A DNA stretch of 64,000 nt from DASSBG01 sp963800395 (lineage in GTDB: Bacteria > Pseudomonadota > Gammaproteobacteria > Xanthomonadales > Rhodanobacteraceae). This document shows, one piece after another, positions 19,346 to 28,311 of this stretch (position 1 is the stretch's first letter; each line of letters starts with the position of its first letter). The stretch is from positions 1 to 64,000 of the forward strand of contig CAWDBD010000003.1 in assembly GCA_963800395.1 (NCBI GenBank), read 5' to 3'. A model generated the notes under the pieces. That model did not search any database. It worked only from the letters and a program-made list of their open reading frames with translations, and had not been told where the DNA came from. The position numbers were made by a program, and so were the translations under genes.

Positions 19346-20702
19346 CTACTCGAAAGGCGTGCACATGATTTCGTCATCAAAGAAAACATAGACATGGCCG
19401 ACCTTGCTGCCGGCCGGGAAAGACGGATCATCCGACAAGGGATCGCCGATGGCGGCGAAGCCGTGCCCCCAGTCCAGCGCGACGCCAAAATTGCTGCGGT
19501 AGTTGTTGCTGGCCGAGTAGAACTTCTGCAGCAGCATCCAGTGCTCGGGACTGCTCTGCGGCACGCGATGGTAGACATAGGCGGCGCCGGTGGACGCTTC
19601 CGCACCAAACACGTGCCTGCGCCAACCAGCAACTCCCACTTGTGCAAATCAAGCGCAAGCCCGAACCCGTCCGAGGCACCGGTGTCACCAGCCGGCGCAG
19701 TAAAGCTCTGGATCTGTCCCCAATGGCTGCTGCCGCCAACATCGCGCCCGAACAGATAGACTCGACCCGCTCCCGGGGCGCCGGTACCCACGGCAATGCG
19801 GTCATGTGAAATGGAGACCGCGGTACCGAAAGAGTCCGTGGCGGCTGGATTCGCCATGCAACCGGGTTACCAGCCCCCATTGACCCGCACCACCCTGATT
19901 GCGTGCATACACCCATACCTGACCCTCCAGCCCGCTTCGACCAGGGTCGGCATCAAAGGCCGGGTCGCTGACCACGGTGATATCACGCAACAATGCAAGA
20001 TGGCCTCGCCGAAGTGATTGTTGTCGACGCCGAATCGGGGTTGCTCGAGGGTGGCGATGAGGGCAAACAGACCGCTGCTCCACGCGTTGATACAGTACCA
20101 CCACTCGACCATGACCGCCGCCCGCCTGCGGGTCGCCGACCAGCAGTGCGATCGCCCTGCAAGGCCACCGGACTGCGCCCGAAGTCCCGGCTAGCCGTCG
20201 CTTTCCTGCGCCACGATCTCCTGACGGACGCCCCACTGAAGCGTGCCACTTGGCCCTGATTCCGTTCGAAAACGTCGACAAGCCCGGCGTCATTGGCATT
20301 GGTGTCACCACCATCAGGCGCACCGACGACCAGCACATCGTCCGGCATGTCCAGCGCGGCCCCGAAGCGGTCCCCGCTTTCGGCCGCGTGCGGTTCGACC
20401 AGCCGTTTCAGAGACTGCCAGGCCCCCGGCGAGGCGCCGCGCGGGAACAGATACATGGTGCCGCCCAGTGAATCCGCGGCAGTATCGATTGTCTGGGAAC
20501 GCCCACGGCCATGACCTGGCCGTCAGTCGCGACAGCATGGCCGAAGTTGTCCTGCGCCTGGGTGCGGCACATAGTCGCCCAGCCGGAAGTCGGAGGCATG
20601 CACGAAAGTGTCCGGGGGACAGGCGGCCATCGCCGGCCCGGCCAGGAACAAGGTCAACAACGCAGCCAGCCCGCTTAGCCAGGAAGTCGCTATCCGGAAC
20701 AT
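19346..20702 (-). CDS. Secreted FG-GAP/beta-propeller-like protein, module B (many frame breaks)
   Basis: Paralogue of the protein at 11114-12460. It begins with a signal peptide (MFRIATSWLSG to AMAA) and CPPDTFVHASDF, contains propeller repeats such as FGAALDMPDDVLVVGAPDG, VSISHDRIAVGTG and VYVYHRVPQSS, and ends with ASNNYRSNFGVALDW...DDEIMCTPFE. At least five frame changes occur between 19600 and 20560, so no long frame covers it. Each segment is still well conserved, which favours sequencing error, but true decay cannot be excluded. It lies divergent from the module B kinase exactly as in module A. A GGAG would fit an ATG 7 nt further upstream that is out of frame here, so another indel may sit at the start. 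Confidence 0.7.
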
Positions 20703-20837
20703 GATTCATTGAATCTCCATTGATCGAATCATATCGCTTCAATCGCTATCCGGCTGAAAATCCGGCCACTGCCTCATCAGGGGAAACCTGGGCGTAACAT
20801 GAAGGCCTACCTGGATGAACGGAGGCGGTGTTACCGG

Positions 20838-23420
20838 ATGGAACGCCCGACTGCACAGCAATTCGAAGCCATTCAGGCCGTTTTTCTCGAGGCCTGCGAA
20901 TTGCCTGCGATAGAACAAACGGCCTGTGTGCGCAAGCGGCTTGCCGGGCAGGCGCAGTTGATCGACAGTGTCATGCGCTTGCTGGCTGCCGACGCGCGCG
21001 GCCAGGGACTGGGCGACCCGGCCTGCGTCCCCGCATTTTCCGACGGCGAGGGCGCGGCAATGCAAGGCCACTTGCCGGCCGGCACCCTCATCGGCAACTG
21101 GCGCATCGAGCGCTTGCTGGCGCACGGCGGCATGAGCGCGGTTTACCTGGCCTCACGGCAAACATCGTCATTCAGGCAGCAAGTGGCCCTGAAGATCATC
21201 GCTGCTGATGCCGACCCGCAACGCTTCACTGCCGAACGGCGCATTCTGGCCGGACTTGAGCACCCGGGTATCGCACGCCTGATCGACGGTGGGGTTCATG
21301 CGGACGGGCGTCCCTGGCTGGCGACCGAATATATCGAGGGCGTACGTATTGACCGCTTCTCCGGGTACGCACAAGAACAAGCTCAAGCTGCTGATCGAAG
21401 TTGCCGAGGCCGTAGCGTACGCACACGCGCATCTGGTGATTCACCGCGACATCAAACCGGCCAACGTACTGGTTACCCCGGATGGCCATGCCAAGCTGCT
21501 GGATTTCGGCATTGCCAAATTGATCGAGTCCGATGCCACTCGCGCCACCCGCACCGGCACCTCGATCATGACACCGCAGCATGCCGCGCCGGAACAGATT
21601 CTGGGCCGCCCGGTCACCGTACAAACCGATGTCCATGCCATGGGCGTGCTTGCCTGCGAGGTACTGACTGGCCGCACCCGTTCGCAGACGAAGGCACCCC
21701 CATCATCGCCATCACCCGCGCCATCGTCGACCGCCAGGCGCCCGCCCCGAGTTCCCTGTGTGCGGACATGCGGCGCGGCGGCAACTGCGCGGCAATCTGG
21801 ACGCCATTATCAGCAAGGCCCTGCGCAAGCGCGCCGACCAGCGGTATACATCGGCGGCCAGCATGGCCGGGGACCTGCGCAGGATGCTGACCGGGGAGGC
21901 CGTGGAAGCGCGTCGCGGGAATCGCTGGTATCGCTTGCGTTCCGCCGTCTACCATCACCGTCTTGCCGCCGTCGTGACGCTGGGCGTACTGGCGGTGCTC
22001 GGCACCACGCTGGCGCTGCGGCTGCATCAGCTTGCTTCCGAGCGCGATCGCGCCACCGCTGTTTCGGGTTTCCTTGGCGGCCTGATTACCGACCTGGATC
22101 CGACCGAACGCAATGTTGCCGACGCCCGTCACCTCCGTGTCCGTGACGTGCTTGATGCCGGTCGCAGCCGCCTGCGTGACAGTCGTCTGCAAGCCGCTAT
22201 CCGCGCCCAGTTGCTGACCCGCCTGGCCGATGACTACAACAGCCTGTTCCTGGCCGGGGAGGCAGAAAAGACCGCGCGTGAAGCACTCGACATCGCCCGC
22301 CACGAGTGTCATTCCGCAAGCCATACGTTTCGATGCCGCCATCGCGCTTGCCGATGCGCTGACAGCACAGCAACGCCTGGACGAAGCGGAGTCATTGCTG
22401 GTGGATATGGAAAATCATCAGGTGACAACACCGGGGCAACGCGGACGGGTCAATCTCGGTCTGGGGCAGGTGCTGATCGCTGCCGGTCAACCCCGTGCTG
22501 CCGAAAAACATCTTGCCGACGCCAGCACGAATTTGCGCGGCACCGATGCAATCCGGTCACGCATCGTTGCACTCAGCCTGATGGCGAGAACCCAGGACAC
22601 GCTTGGAAAGCACGGAGAGGCCCTGGCCAGTGCACGTCGCGCCTACCTGCTGAACCTGGCAAAGTTGCCTGAGGCGCACGTCATTCTGGCCCGGACCCGG
22701 GCACAGTACGCGCAGATCCTGGAAGAAACCGATCCCGCCGCGGCCGAGCCCCTGCTGCGTCAGGCCATGCGATCTCTGCAAACCATACTCGGTCAGGGCA
22801 ACAAGGATGTGCTGGCGATACAGAACAATTACGGACTTCTATTGTGGAAGCTGCGCCGCTATGACGAAGCCGAGACCCGGCTGCGTGCGGTTCTGGAACA
22901 ACGTGAGAAACGGCCCGATGCCGATCTCGGTGAAAACGGCAAGAGTTGGCAGAACCTGGCGGCGCTGCTCTGCCAGCGACAGCGACTGGACGCATGCCTG
23001 GAAGCGGCGCAGCACGCGCAAGCGGATCTTGACCAGGCCCTGCCCGCCAACCACTACCTGCACGCCTTTCCGCTGCTGACCATGGCCGGCGTGCAATTGG
23101 CAAAGCATGATACGAAAGCGGCCCGCAAAGGCCTGCGCAGGGCAAGGACGCTGCTGGCATCGCTGCCGGCAACCACCCTGCCGCGAATGATGGTGCGCGC
23201 CCGACTGGCCATCGCCGACGCCGTGGATGGGCGATGTGATGATGCATTGCCGGTTCTCGCGCGCCTGTTCGCAGGACTTGGCCAGGCGAATCGTGTACGC
23301 TTCCAGAAGGAATTCAGTGGGGCTTTTGTGCAATGTCAACACGCCATACCGGACGTGATGATGACTTCCAGCGCAGCTTCCAGCTCGGCCTTGACGCCGC
23401 CGGGCTTGGCGAGTCGCTGA
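20838..23420 (+). CDS. Transmembrane Ser/Thr kinase with TPR domain, module B (several frame breaks)
   Basis: Paralogue of the kinase at 12565. Visible elements: glycine loop LLAHGGMSAVYLA, VALKIIAADAD, catalytic HRDIKPANV, DFGIAK and APEQILGRPVTVQTDVHAMG; a transmembrane helix (AAVVTLGVLAVLGTTLAL); then TPR-like helices to the end (NYGLLLWKLRRYDEAETRL). Frame changes near 21365, 21680, 21780 and 22305 break it; all flanking segments align to module A. Start at 20838 (MERPTAQQFEAI) matches the paralogue better than the upstream ATG at 20799. The annotated end overlaps the sigma gene by 88 bp; by analogy the true stop probably lies near 23355. Extracytoplasmic sensing and activation of the following sigma factor are inferred. 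Confidence 0.82.
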
Positions 23421-23917
23421 GCGAGAGTGACCGGGAGCTGCTGTATGCCGAGTTGAAGGCAGCAGCTCGCAGGCAGCGGCGAAGTCATGGCGCGCCCGCC
23501 ACACTGCAGACCACTGCGGTGGTACACGAAGCCTGGCTTCGCCTGCGCAACAGCGAAGCATTCGCAAACCATGCCCACTTCATCGCAAGCGCGGCGCTGG
23601 CCATGCGCTACGTCATCATCGACCATATTCGCAGCGCCAGCGCCGACAAGCGACGGATGCCGGAAAGTGGCCTTGACGATGACGAGCAGCCGGTCTGGAC
23701 CGATCCGTCCCGGCACAGCGAGATCCTCGGCGTGCACGAGGCTCTGGCCGATCTGGCCGAACTCAATCCGCGCTGCGTGCGCGTGGTCGAGTGCCGTTAC
23801 TTCGCCGGCTATACCGATGCCGAAACCGCCACTGCGCTGGATATCGGCGAGCGCACGGTGCGCCGCGACTGGACCTTTGCCCGCGCCTGGTTGCGCGAAC
23901 GACTGGCCAATGCCTGA
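23333..23917 (+). CDS. ECF-like RNA polymerase sigma factor, module B
   Basis: Intact 194-residue paralogue of the module A sigma factor. Region 2 (VVHEAWLRLR, AMRYVIIDHIR) and region 4 (CRYFAGYTDAETATALDI, RTVRRDWTFARAWL) are complete. Its start overlaps the end of the kinase gene, so co-translation is likely. The 3' half is nearly identical to the fragment at 15770-16027, whereas module A's own sigma gene is more diverged, which points to recombination between copies. No anti-sigma gene is present. The secreted-protein gene 80 bp downstream, on the same strand, is a possible target or operon member. Confidence 0.92.
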   Translation: MSTRHTGRDDDFQRSFQLGLDAAGLGESLSESDRELLYAELKAAARRQRRSHGAPATLQTTAVVHEAWLRLRNSEAFANHAHFIASAALAMRYVIIDHIRSASADKRRMPESGLDDDEQPVWTDPSRHSEILGVHEALADLAELNPRCVRVVECRYFAGYTDAETATALDIGERTVRRDWTFARAWLRERLANA

Positions 23918-23997
23918 TCAATAGCAGACTCTCTCGCTTGCGGGACCGCGCCGTCAGGTCTATGGTGCAGTAGCAACCACTAGCGGAGAACGTGGCC

Positions 23998-25053
23998 ATG
24001 TTGAAGGTCTCGCGAAGTGCACGGTGGCCCCTGATTGCCCTTCTTGGCGCCGTCCTTGTTCCGGCAGCATGGGGCACGCCGCCTGCGCGTTTTCCGCCGC
24101 GCTTTCCCCCGGCAGCCATCTGGAACCAGGACATATCGTCGGCCAGCCCCGACACCAACTCCAGCAGCATGATCAATGCCAGCATCGGCTGGGGCACGGG
24201 TGGCGCCGGCAACACGGCCTTTCAGATCGATTTCTCCATGCACGTCCTGTACAGCTCCTGGGGCAACACGACCAGCCAGCCTCTGGTTCCCAGAAGCGGC
24301 TACTACCTGCCGGACTGCGATACCGGGCTGGAGGTGCCACTGCCGGCCACTGGAGCGATCGAGGAGTCGGGCGACTACAGTTGCAGCGGCGGTGACTGCC
24401 ATCTGCTGGTGGTCAACGGCGATACCTTGTACGAATCCTGGCTCAGCAACGTCAACAGCCAGGGGATCCAGTCGCAATGCATGGTCATCTGGCACCTCAA
24501 CCGGCTGTATCCGGCCAATGGCCGCGGCGAGCAGTGCACCAGTGCCGATGCCGCCGGCTTCGCCATTGCGCCACTGCTGTTCAATCCGGATGAAGTGTAT
24601 GCAGCCATGCAGGTCAGCAATGGCGACCTCGGCCATGCGATCCGGTTCATCCTGCCCAATGCACGCATGCGCGCCGACCGCTACGTGCACCCGGCCAGCC
24701 ATGCCGGGGCGCCGTACGGGCCGGCCAACGCCATTCCCTATGGCGCCAGACTGCGACTCAAGGCCAGTACGAATATCAGCGCCTACAATGCCGCGGCACA
24801 GGTCATTCTGCGCACTCTGAAACGCTACGGCATGTTCCTGTCCGACGGCGGCAACATCCCGCTGACTGCCGATGATGGCCTTTTCACCACGCACCAGTGG
24901 AGCGACAGCAACATTGACCTGGACTCGCACTCGCTGTTCGGCATCAGCCTGAACGATTTCGAGGTCATGCCGATCGGCACCCCCGTGGTGCAGACCAACG
25001 ACTGCGTGCGCAATCCCGATGACACGATCTACTCGGATGGCTTCAACTGGTAG
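23998..25053 (+). CDS. Secreted protein of unknown function with DGFNW tail
   Basis: 351 residues with a signal peptide (MLKVSRSARWPL to AAWGTPP). I do not recognise the family. Visible: a Pro/Arg/Phe-rich stretch after the signal, paired cysteines (YLPDCDTG, YSCSGGDCHL, CMVIWHL, EQCTSAD, NDCVRN) suggesting disulfides outside the cytoplasm, a middle phrase DEVYAAMQVSNGDLGHAIRF, and a C-terminus NPDDTIYSDGFNW. That tail resembles the ends of both FG-GAP proteins in this window. ATG 23998 is chosen for GGAG 9 nt upstream; a GTG lies 6 bp earlier. It follows the module B sigma gene on the same strand, so it may be read with it. Confidence 0.8.
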   Translation: MLKVSRSARWPLIALLGAVLVPAAWGTPPARFPPRFPPAAIWNQDISSASPDTNSSSMINASIGWGTGGAGNTAFQIDFSMHVLYSSWGNTTSQPLVPRSGYYLPDCDTGLEVPLPATGAIEESGDYSCSGGDCHLLVVNGDTLYESWLSNVNSQGIQSQCMVIWHLNRLYPANGRGEQCTSADAAGFAIAPLLFNPDEVYAAMQVSNGDLGHAIRFILPNARMRADRYVHPASHAGAPYGPANAIPYGARLRLKASTNISAYNAAAQVILRTLKRYGMFLSDGGNIPLTADDGLFTTHQWSDSNIDLDSHSLFGISLNDFEVMPIGTPVVQTNDCVRNPDDTIYSDGFNW

Positions 25054-25401
25054 CCTCGTCGGACGCGTGACCGGGTAGCGACAGGCGCCCGCGGAGCGCC
25101 GCGGGTCATCCGGCGAGGCTGACCGCCTGAGACGCATCGCACCCCGACCAGATGCGCTCCCCTCGCCAGCAGCGCGGCAGGATCCAACCCGGTGCGGTCG
25201 GCCTCCGATGCCCGCGATCCATGGTCTGGTGCATAACCCTCAAGTACGGCATCCCCTGACGGCGACGGTCATGTCGAGGCCGCGCAAGTCCCGGTGGCAG
25301 CATGCGGGATCTGTCTTCTGATTTTTTTATCCGGGTAATATTGACAGCACATTTTTATCCGGGTATATTTCTGCGCCCCTACCCCGCACGAGATTTCCCC
25401 C
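25054..25401. other. 348-bp intergenic region with hairpin and promoter
   Basis: No convincing gene. A GC hairpin (CCCGCGG-AGCG-CCGCGGG, 25088-25105) 35 bp after the preceding stop may act as a terminator, though no T-run follows. The middle 200 bp holds nothing recognised. An abrupt change to AT-rich sequence begins near 25318 and carries the promoter of the DUF2239 gene. Confidence 0.6.
25324..25369 (+). promoter_or_regulatory. Near-consensus sigma-70 promoter with duplicated operator-like element
   Basis: TTGACA (25341-25346), a 17-bp spacer and TATATT (25364-25369). The 14-mer TTTTTATCCGGGTA occurs twice, at 25324-25337 (just upstream of the -35) and 25352-25365 (inside the spacer, running into the -10), 28 bp apart. 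Its core TATCCGGGTA is an imperfect palindrome. This placement is what a repressor that blocks polymerase would use. The expected transcript start is about 25 bp before the DUF2239 ATG. Confidence 0.72.
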
Positions 25402-25986
25402 ATGCCCGACAAGACCGCTCCAGACTGCACCGCCTTCCGCGGGCAGCAACGGTTCGTGACAGGTTCGCTGGCCGAGGTTGCACTGGCCATCAAGCCCATC
25501 AGCGAGGACCCGTCAGCCGAACCGGTGCTGGTGTTCGATGACCGTACCGGCCGTTCCATTGACCTCGACACCAGAGGGTCAGAGGAGGACGTGCTGGAGC
25601 GTTACACGCCCAAGGCCAGGCCTAGAGGCCGGGGACGACCCCGCCTTGGCGTCATCGCCCGCGAGGTAACCCTGCTGCCGCGCCACTGGGAGTGGCTTGC
25701 CGCCCAACCCGGCAGTGCCTCGGTAACCCTGCGCAAGCTGGTCGAGCAGGCTCGGCGGGCCGAGGATGGCACCACGCAACGGCGCGCCGCACAGGAACGT
25801 GCCTACCATTTCATGTCGGCGATGGCCGGCGACCTGCCCGGTTTCGAGGAAGCCGTTCGCGCCCTGTTCGCCAGCGATCTGCCGCGCTTGCAACAGCTTG
25901 TTGCCACCTGGCCCCGGGATGTGCGCGAGCATGCCCTGCATCTGGCCGACTTACGCGACTCCGCCAGCGCAAGCGCGGACGACTGA
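25402..25986 (+). CDS. DUF2239 family protein
   Basis: 194 residues, cytoplasmic, of the DUF2239 family; the central phrase GRPRLGVIAREVTLLPRHWEW and the following LVEQARRA are typical. The N-terminal half contains VLVFDDRTGRSIDLD. No catalytic motif is recognised and the function is unknown; the basic RPRGRGRPRLG stretch could contact nucleic acid, but this is speculation. It is preceded by a strong regulated-looking promoter and followed after 17 bp by a carotenoid oxygenase gene, so both are probably one transcript. No strong ribosome site is seen. Confidence 0.88.
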   Translation: MPDKTAPDCTAFRGQQRFVTGSLAEVALAIKPISEDPSAEPVLVFDDRTGRSIDLDTRGSEEDVLERYTPKARPRGRGRPRLGVIAREVTLLPRHWEWLAAQPGSASVTLRKLVEQARRAEDGTTQRRAAQERAYHFMSAMAGDLPGFEEAVRALFASDLPRLQQLVATWPRDVREHALHLADLRDSASASADD

Positions 25987-26003
25987 AAAGGCAGGCACAG
26001 ACA

Positions 26004-27335
26004 ATGACCATGCTTGATCTGAATCACGGCGCCCTGGCGCCGGTCACGGATGAAGTCGACTTGTCGGAACTGACCGTGGTCGGCAGGATACCGCCGGAAT
26101 TGAACGGGATGCTGGTGCGCAACGGGCCCAATCCGCTGCATGGGCGCTTCGAAGGCAGCGACGTGCTGTCCTGGTGGCCGGAGGCGGCCATGCTGCACGG
26201 CATCTCCTTCAGGCACGGGCAGGCTGTCGCGTATCGCAATCGCTGGGTGCGTACGCAGCGATGGGCAGACGTGCACGCACCGGAGCAAAGCCATTCGATG
26301 CCCGACAGCAATCCGAATGTGAACGTGATCTGCCACGCCGGGGAGATCCTTGCGCTTGCCGAAGGCGGGCCGCCGCTGGCCATTGATTCCGGGCTGCAAA
26401 CGCTCGGCAGCACACGCCGCCATGCGGGCCTTGCCGAGGGCGTCACGGCACACCCCAGGATAGACCCGCACACGGGCGAACTCATCAGCTTTCGCGCACA
26501 TTGGCAGCAGCCCTGGCTGCGCTACGGGGTATGCAATGACCGCGGAGAGCAATGCGTGGATATCGAGATTCCGCTGCCGGCACCGTCGATGATGCACGAC
26601 ATGGCAGTGAGCGAGCACCACAGCATCTTTCTCGACCTGAACGTCGCCTACGACTTCAGCATGCTGGACAGGGGCTTCCGCCTGCCCTTGCGGTGGCATG
26701 ATGAGCGGCAATCGCGCCTTGGCGTCATGCCGAGACACGGCGGCAGCGTGCGCTGGTTTGATATCACGCCATGTTTCATCCAGCACGTCGTCAATGCCCA
26801 TGACCAGAACCCGACTACCATCGTGGTGGACGCGGTGCGCTATCCGCACTTCCTGCGCATCCCGGACGGTGGCGCAGGCTTCGAGGACAATCCACTCGGG
26901 GTTCTATGGCGCTATGTCATTGACCTGGACAAGGGATCGGTGACCGAAACCCAGCTCGACGACCGGGGCATTGAACTACCGCGGATCAACGAGCAGCGTA
27001 CCGGTCGCGCATACCGATATGCCTATGCCGTGGAACAACCAAGCAACACGCAAATGCGCGGGCTCGTGCAATACGACCTGGAAGCCGGCACGAGCCGTCA
27101 CTTCCGGCTGCCACCCGGTGACCAGAACAGCGAACCGGTGTTCGTGCCACGCCCTGGATCACATCGCGAGGACGACGGCTGGTTGCTCGTGTGTGTGTAT
27201 CGTCAGGCGACCGATACCACCGACATTGTCATTCTTGATGCCGCCAACATTGACCAGCCCGCCCTGGCTACGGTGCATCTGCCACGACGCATACCCGCCG
27301 GATTCCACGGCGCATGGATTCCCCACAGCACGTAG
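26004..27335 (+). CDS. Carotenoid cleavage oxygenase family protein
   Basis: 443-residue non-haem iron oxygenase of the RPE65/carotenoid cleavage dioxygenase family, which splits a polyene double bond to give aldehydes. The four iron-binding histidines can be assigned to EGVTAHPRIDP, SMMHDMAVSEHH, CFIQHVVNAHD and the C-terminal PAGFHGAW. The family start phrase RIPPELNGMLVRNGPNP is present near residue 30. Start at 26004 lies behind GGCAGG and 17 bp after the DUF2239 gene; an open frame continues upstream but overlaps that gene. The substrate (carotenoid, apocarotenoid or stilbene) cannot be told. Its TAG stop lies in the remnant left arm of a palindromic repeat. Confidence 0.93.
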   Translation: MTMLDLNHGALAPVTDEVDLSELTVVGRIPPELNGMLVRNGPNPLHGRFEGSDVLSWWPEAAMLHGISFRHGQAVAYRNRWVRTQRWADVHAPEQSHSMPDSNPNVNVICHAGEILALAEGGPPLAIDSGLQTLGSTRRHAGLAEGVTAHPRIDPHTGELISFRAHWQQPWLRYGVCNDRGEQCVDIEIPLPAPSMMHDMAVSEHHSIFLDLNVAYDFSMLDRGFRLPLRWHDERQSRLGVMPRHGGSVRWFDITPCFIQHVVNAHDQNPTTIVVDAVRYPHFLRIPDGGAGFEDNPLGVLWRYVIDLDKGSVTETQLDDRGIELPRINEQRTGRAYRYAYAVEQPSNTQMRGLVQYDLEAGTSRHFRLPPGDQNSEPVFVPRPGSHREDDGWLLVCVYRQATDTTDIVILDAANIDQPALATVHLPRRIPAGFHGAWIPHST

Positions 27336-27338
27336 GAT

Positions 27339-27524
27339 GCTAGCCCGGATTATTCATCAGCGTTGGTAGCGAGCCGGTTCAAGGGCATGTCCGGCGTGGC
27401 TTTCGCGCCCGAGCAGTGCGCAGGCGTAGCCGACACTACGTCGAGCACTGCGACCAAGCGAAAGCCGCGCCGGGCGTGTCATTGGGCCGGCGCAGTAGAA
27501 GGTTGGTGAATAATGCGGGCTAGC
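27339..27524. mobile_element. MITE-like element, 186 bp, with 18-bp terminal inverted repeats
   Basis: The ends GCTAGCCCGGATTATTCA (27339-27356) and TGAATAATGCGGGCTAGC (27507-27524) are inverted repeats with 17 of 18 matches. The interior has a second inverted pair (CCGGCGTGGCTTTCGC and GCGAAAGCCGCGCCGG). No coding capacity. The flanks continue as an 81-bp palindromic repeat, so the element seems to have inserted into one. Any target duplication would be the palindromic GC and is not convincing. Confidence 0.65.
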
Positions 27525-27577
27525 GCACCGTGGCGTGGGTTCCGGATGGTGCGCTTCCATTGTCAGTAGCACCCTAC
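27524..27577. repeat. Right portion of a disrupted 81-bp palindromic repeat
   Basis: From GCGCACCGTGGCGTGG to TAGCACCCTAC this matches the right two thirds of the intact copy at 27664-27744 with scattered changes. GTAGGATGC before the MITE-like element (27332-27340) matches the left tip, so the two pieces once formed one copy. Confidence 0.6.
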
Positions 27578-27663
27578 ACACAGGTCAGCGGAGCGGGTTA
27601 CTCGACCAGGACGCTTCTGCTCTCCTACTCTCCACTCCCCTTCTTCGGTGCGCTCCGCTCTAC

Positions 27664-27744
27664 GTAGGGTGCTGCTGAGGAACGAAGCGCACCGTGGCGT
27701 GGAGACTGCGATGGTGCGCTTCGCTTCGCTCAGCAGCACCCTAC
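27664..27744. repeat. 81-bp palindromic repeat, intact copy 2
   Basis: The arms GTAGGGTGCTGCTGAG (27664-27679) and CTCAGCAGCACCCTAC (27729-27744) are perfect inverted repeats. Same length and outer sequence as the copy at 5827-5907, with a different centre. Confidence 0.85.
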
Positions 27745-27792
27745 ATCCAGGCCATAACCACCATTCCCAAGTCCCGGGTCCCGAATCCCCGA

Positions 27793-28311
27793 TCAATACC
27801 GGTGCACGCCCTCGGCGTGGCAACTCTTGAGCCACTTGGTGGCGGTGCTGACCCCGGGCGCATCGTCTTGCAGATGACGCACCTCGATCACGGTCTGCCA
27901 GTTGCGTGCGCATAACGGCCCCACCTGCGGACCCCGCTTCCAGGAATCCAGGGCCTTCTGCTCGGCATGTTTCCAGCGGTGCTCGCGCAGCGCCAGTTCG
28001 GCCTGGGCCTGCAACAGCGGTGGCGAGCCCGGTTCCAGCTGCAAGGCCCGTTTCAGTCTGTCTTCCGCCGTATCCAGATCGCCCTTGATCGTGGCGCTGG
28101 CCGCCTGCTGCTGCAGCACCTGCACGCCAGGTGCGCGCAAAGGCACGACATGGATGGCCGACTGGTCGTGCGCCGCAGCCTGATGGATTCTCGACAGCAT
28201 GGCGTCGACACTGGCCTGGCTGGCCTGCGGCGGCTGCGAGCCTGTAGCGCAAGCGGCCAGCAAGCAGGTCAACAGCATCGGCCAGCATCGTTTGCAGGTG
28301 TCAGGCTTCAT
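27793..28311 (-). CDS. Small TPR-like lipoprotein coupled to PBP1b
   Basis: 172 residues. A type II signal peptide ends in the lipobox LAAC (MLLTCLLAAC), so it is probably anchored to a membrane on the periplasmic side. The mature part has helices resembling TPR repeats (LDTAEDRLKRALQLEPGSPPLLQAQAELAL). Its ATG overlaps the TGA of the PBP1b gene by ATGA, so the two are co-translated. By position it may play a role like that of the outer-membrane lipoprotein activators of PBP1b (LpoB), but it shows no recognised similarity to LpoB; this is inference. Confidence 0.85.
   Translation of the reverse strand: MKPDTCKRCWPMLLTCLLAACATGSQPPQASQASVDAMLSRIHQAAAHDQSAIHVVPLRAPGVQVLQQQAASATIKGDLDTAEDRLKRALQLEPGSPPLLQAQAELALREHRWKHAEQKALDSWKRGPQVGPLCARNWQTVIEVRHLQDDAPGVSTATKWLKSCHAEGVHRY

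Larger units (their letters stand above)
27336..27792. other. 457-bp repeat island without genes
   Basis: Between the carotenoid oxygenase and the lipoprotein gene lies a MITE-like element (27339-27524), the right part of a broken 81-bp repeat (27524-27577) and an intact copy (27664-27744). The sequence between the repeats (27578-27663) shows nothing recognised. No supported coding sequence is present. Confidence 0.75.

Noticed and set aside
25088..25105. Intrinsic terminator after the secreted protein gene
   Set aside because: Stem is good but there is no T-run; mentioned only as a hairpin.
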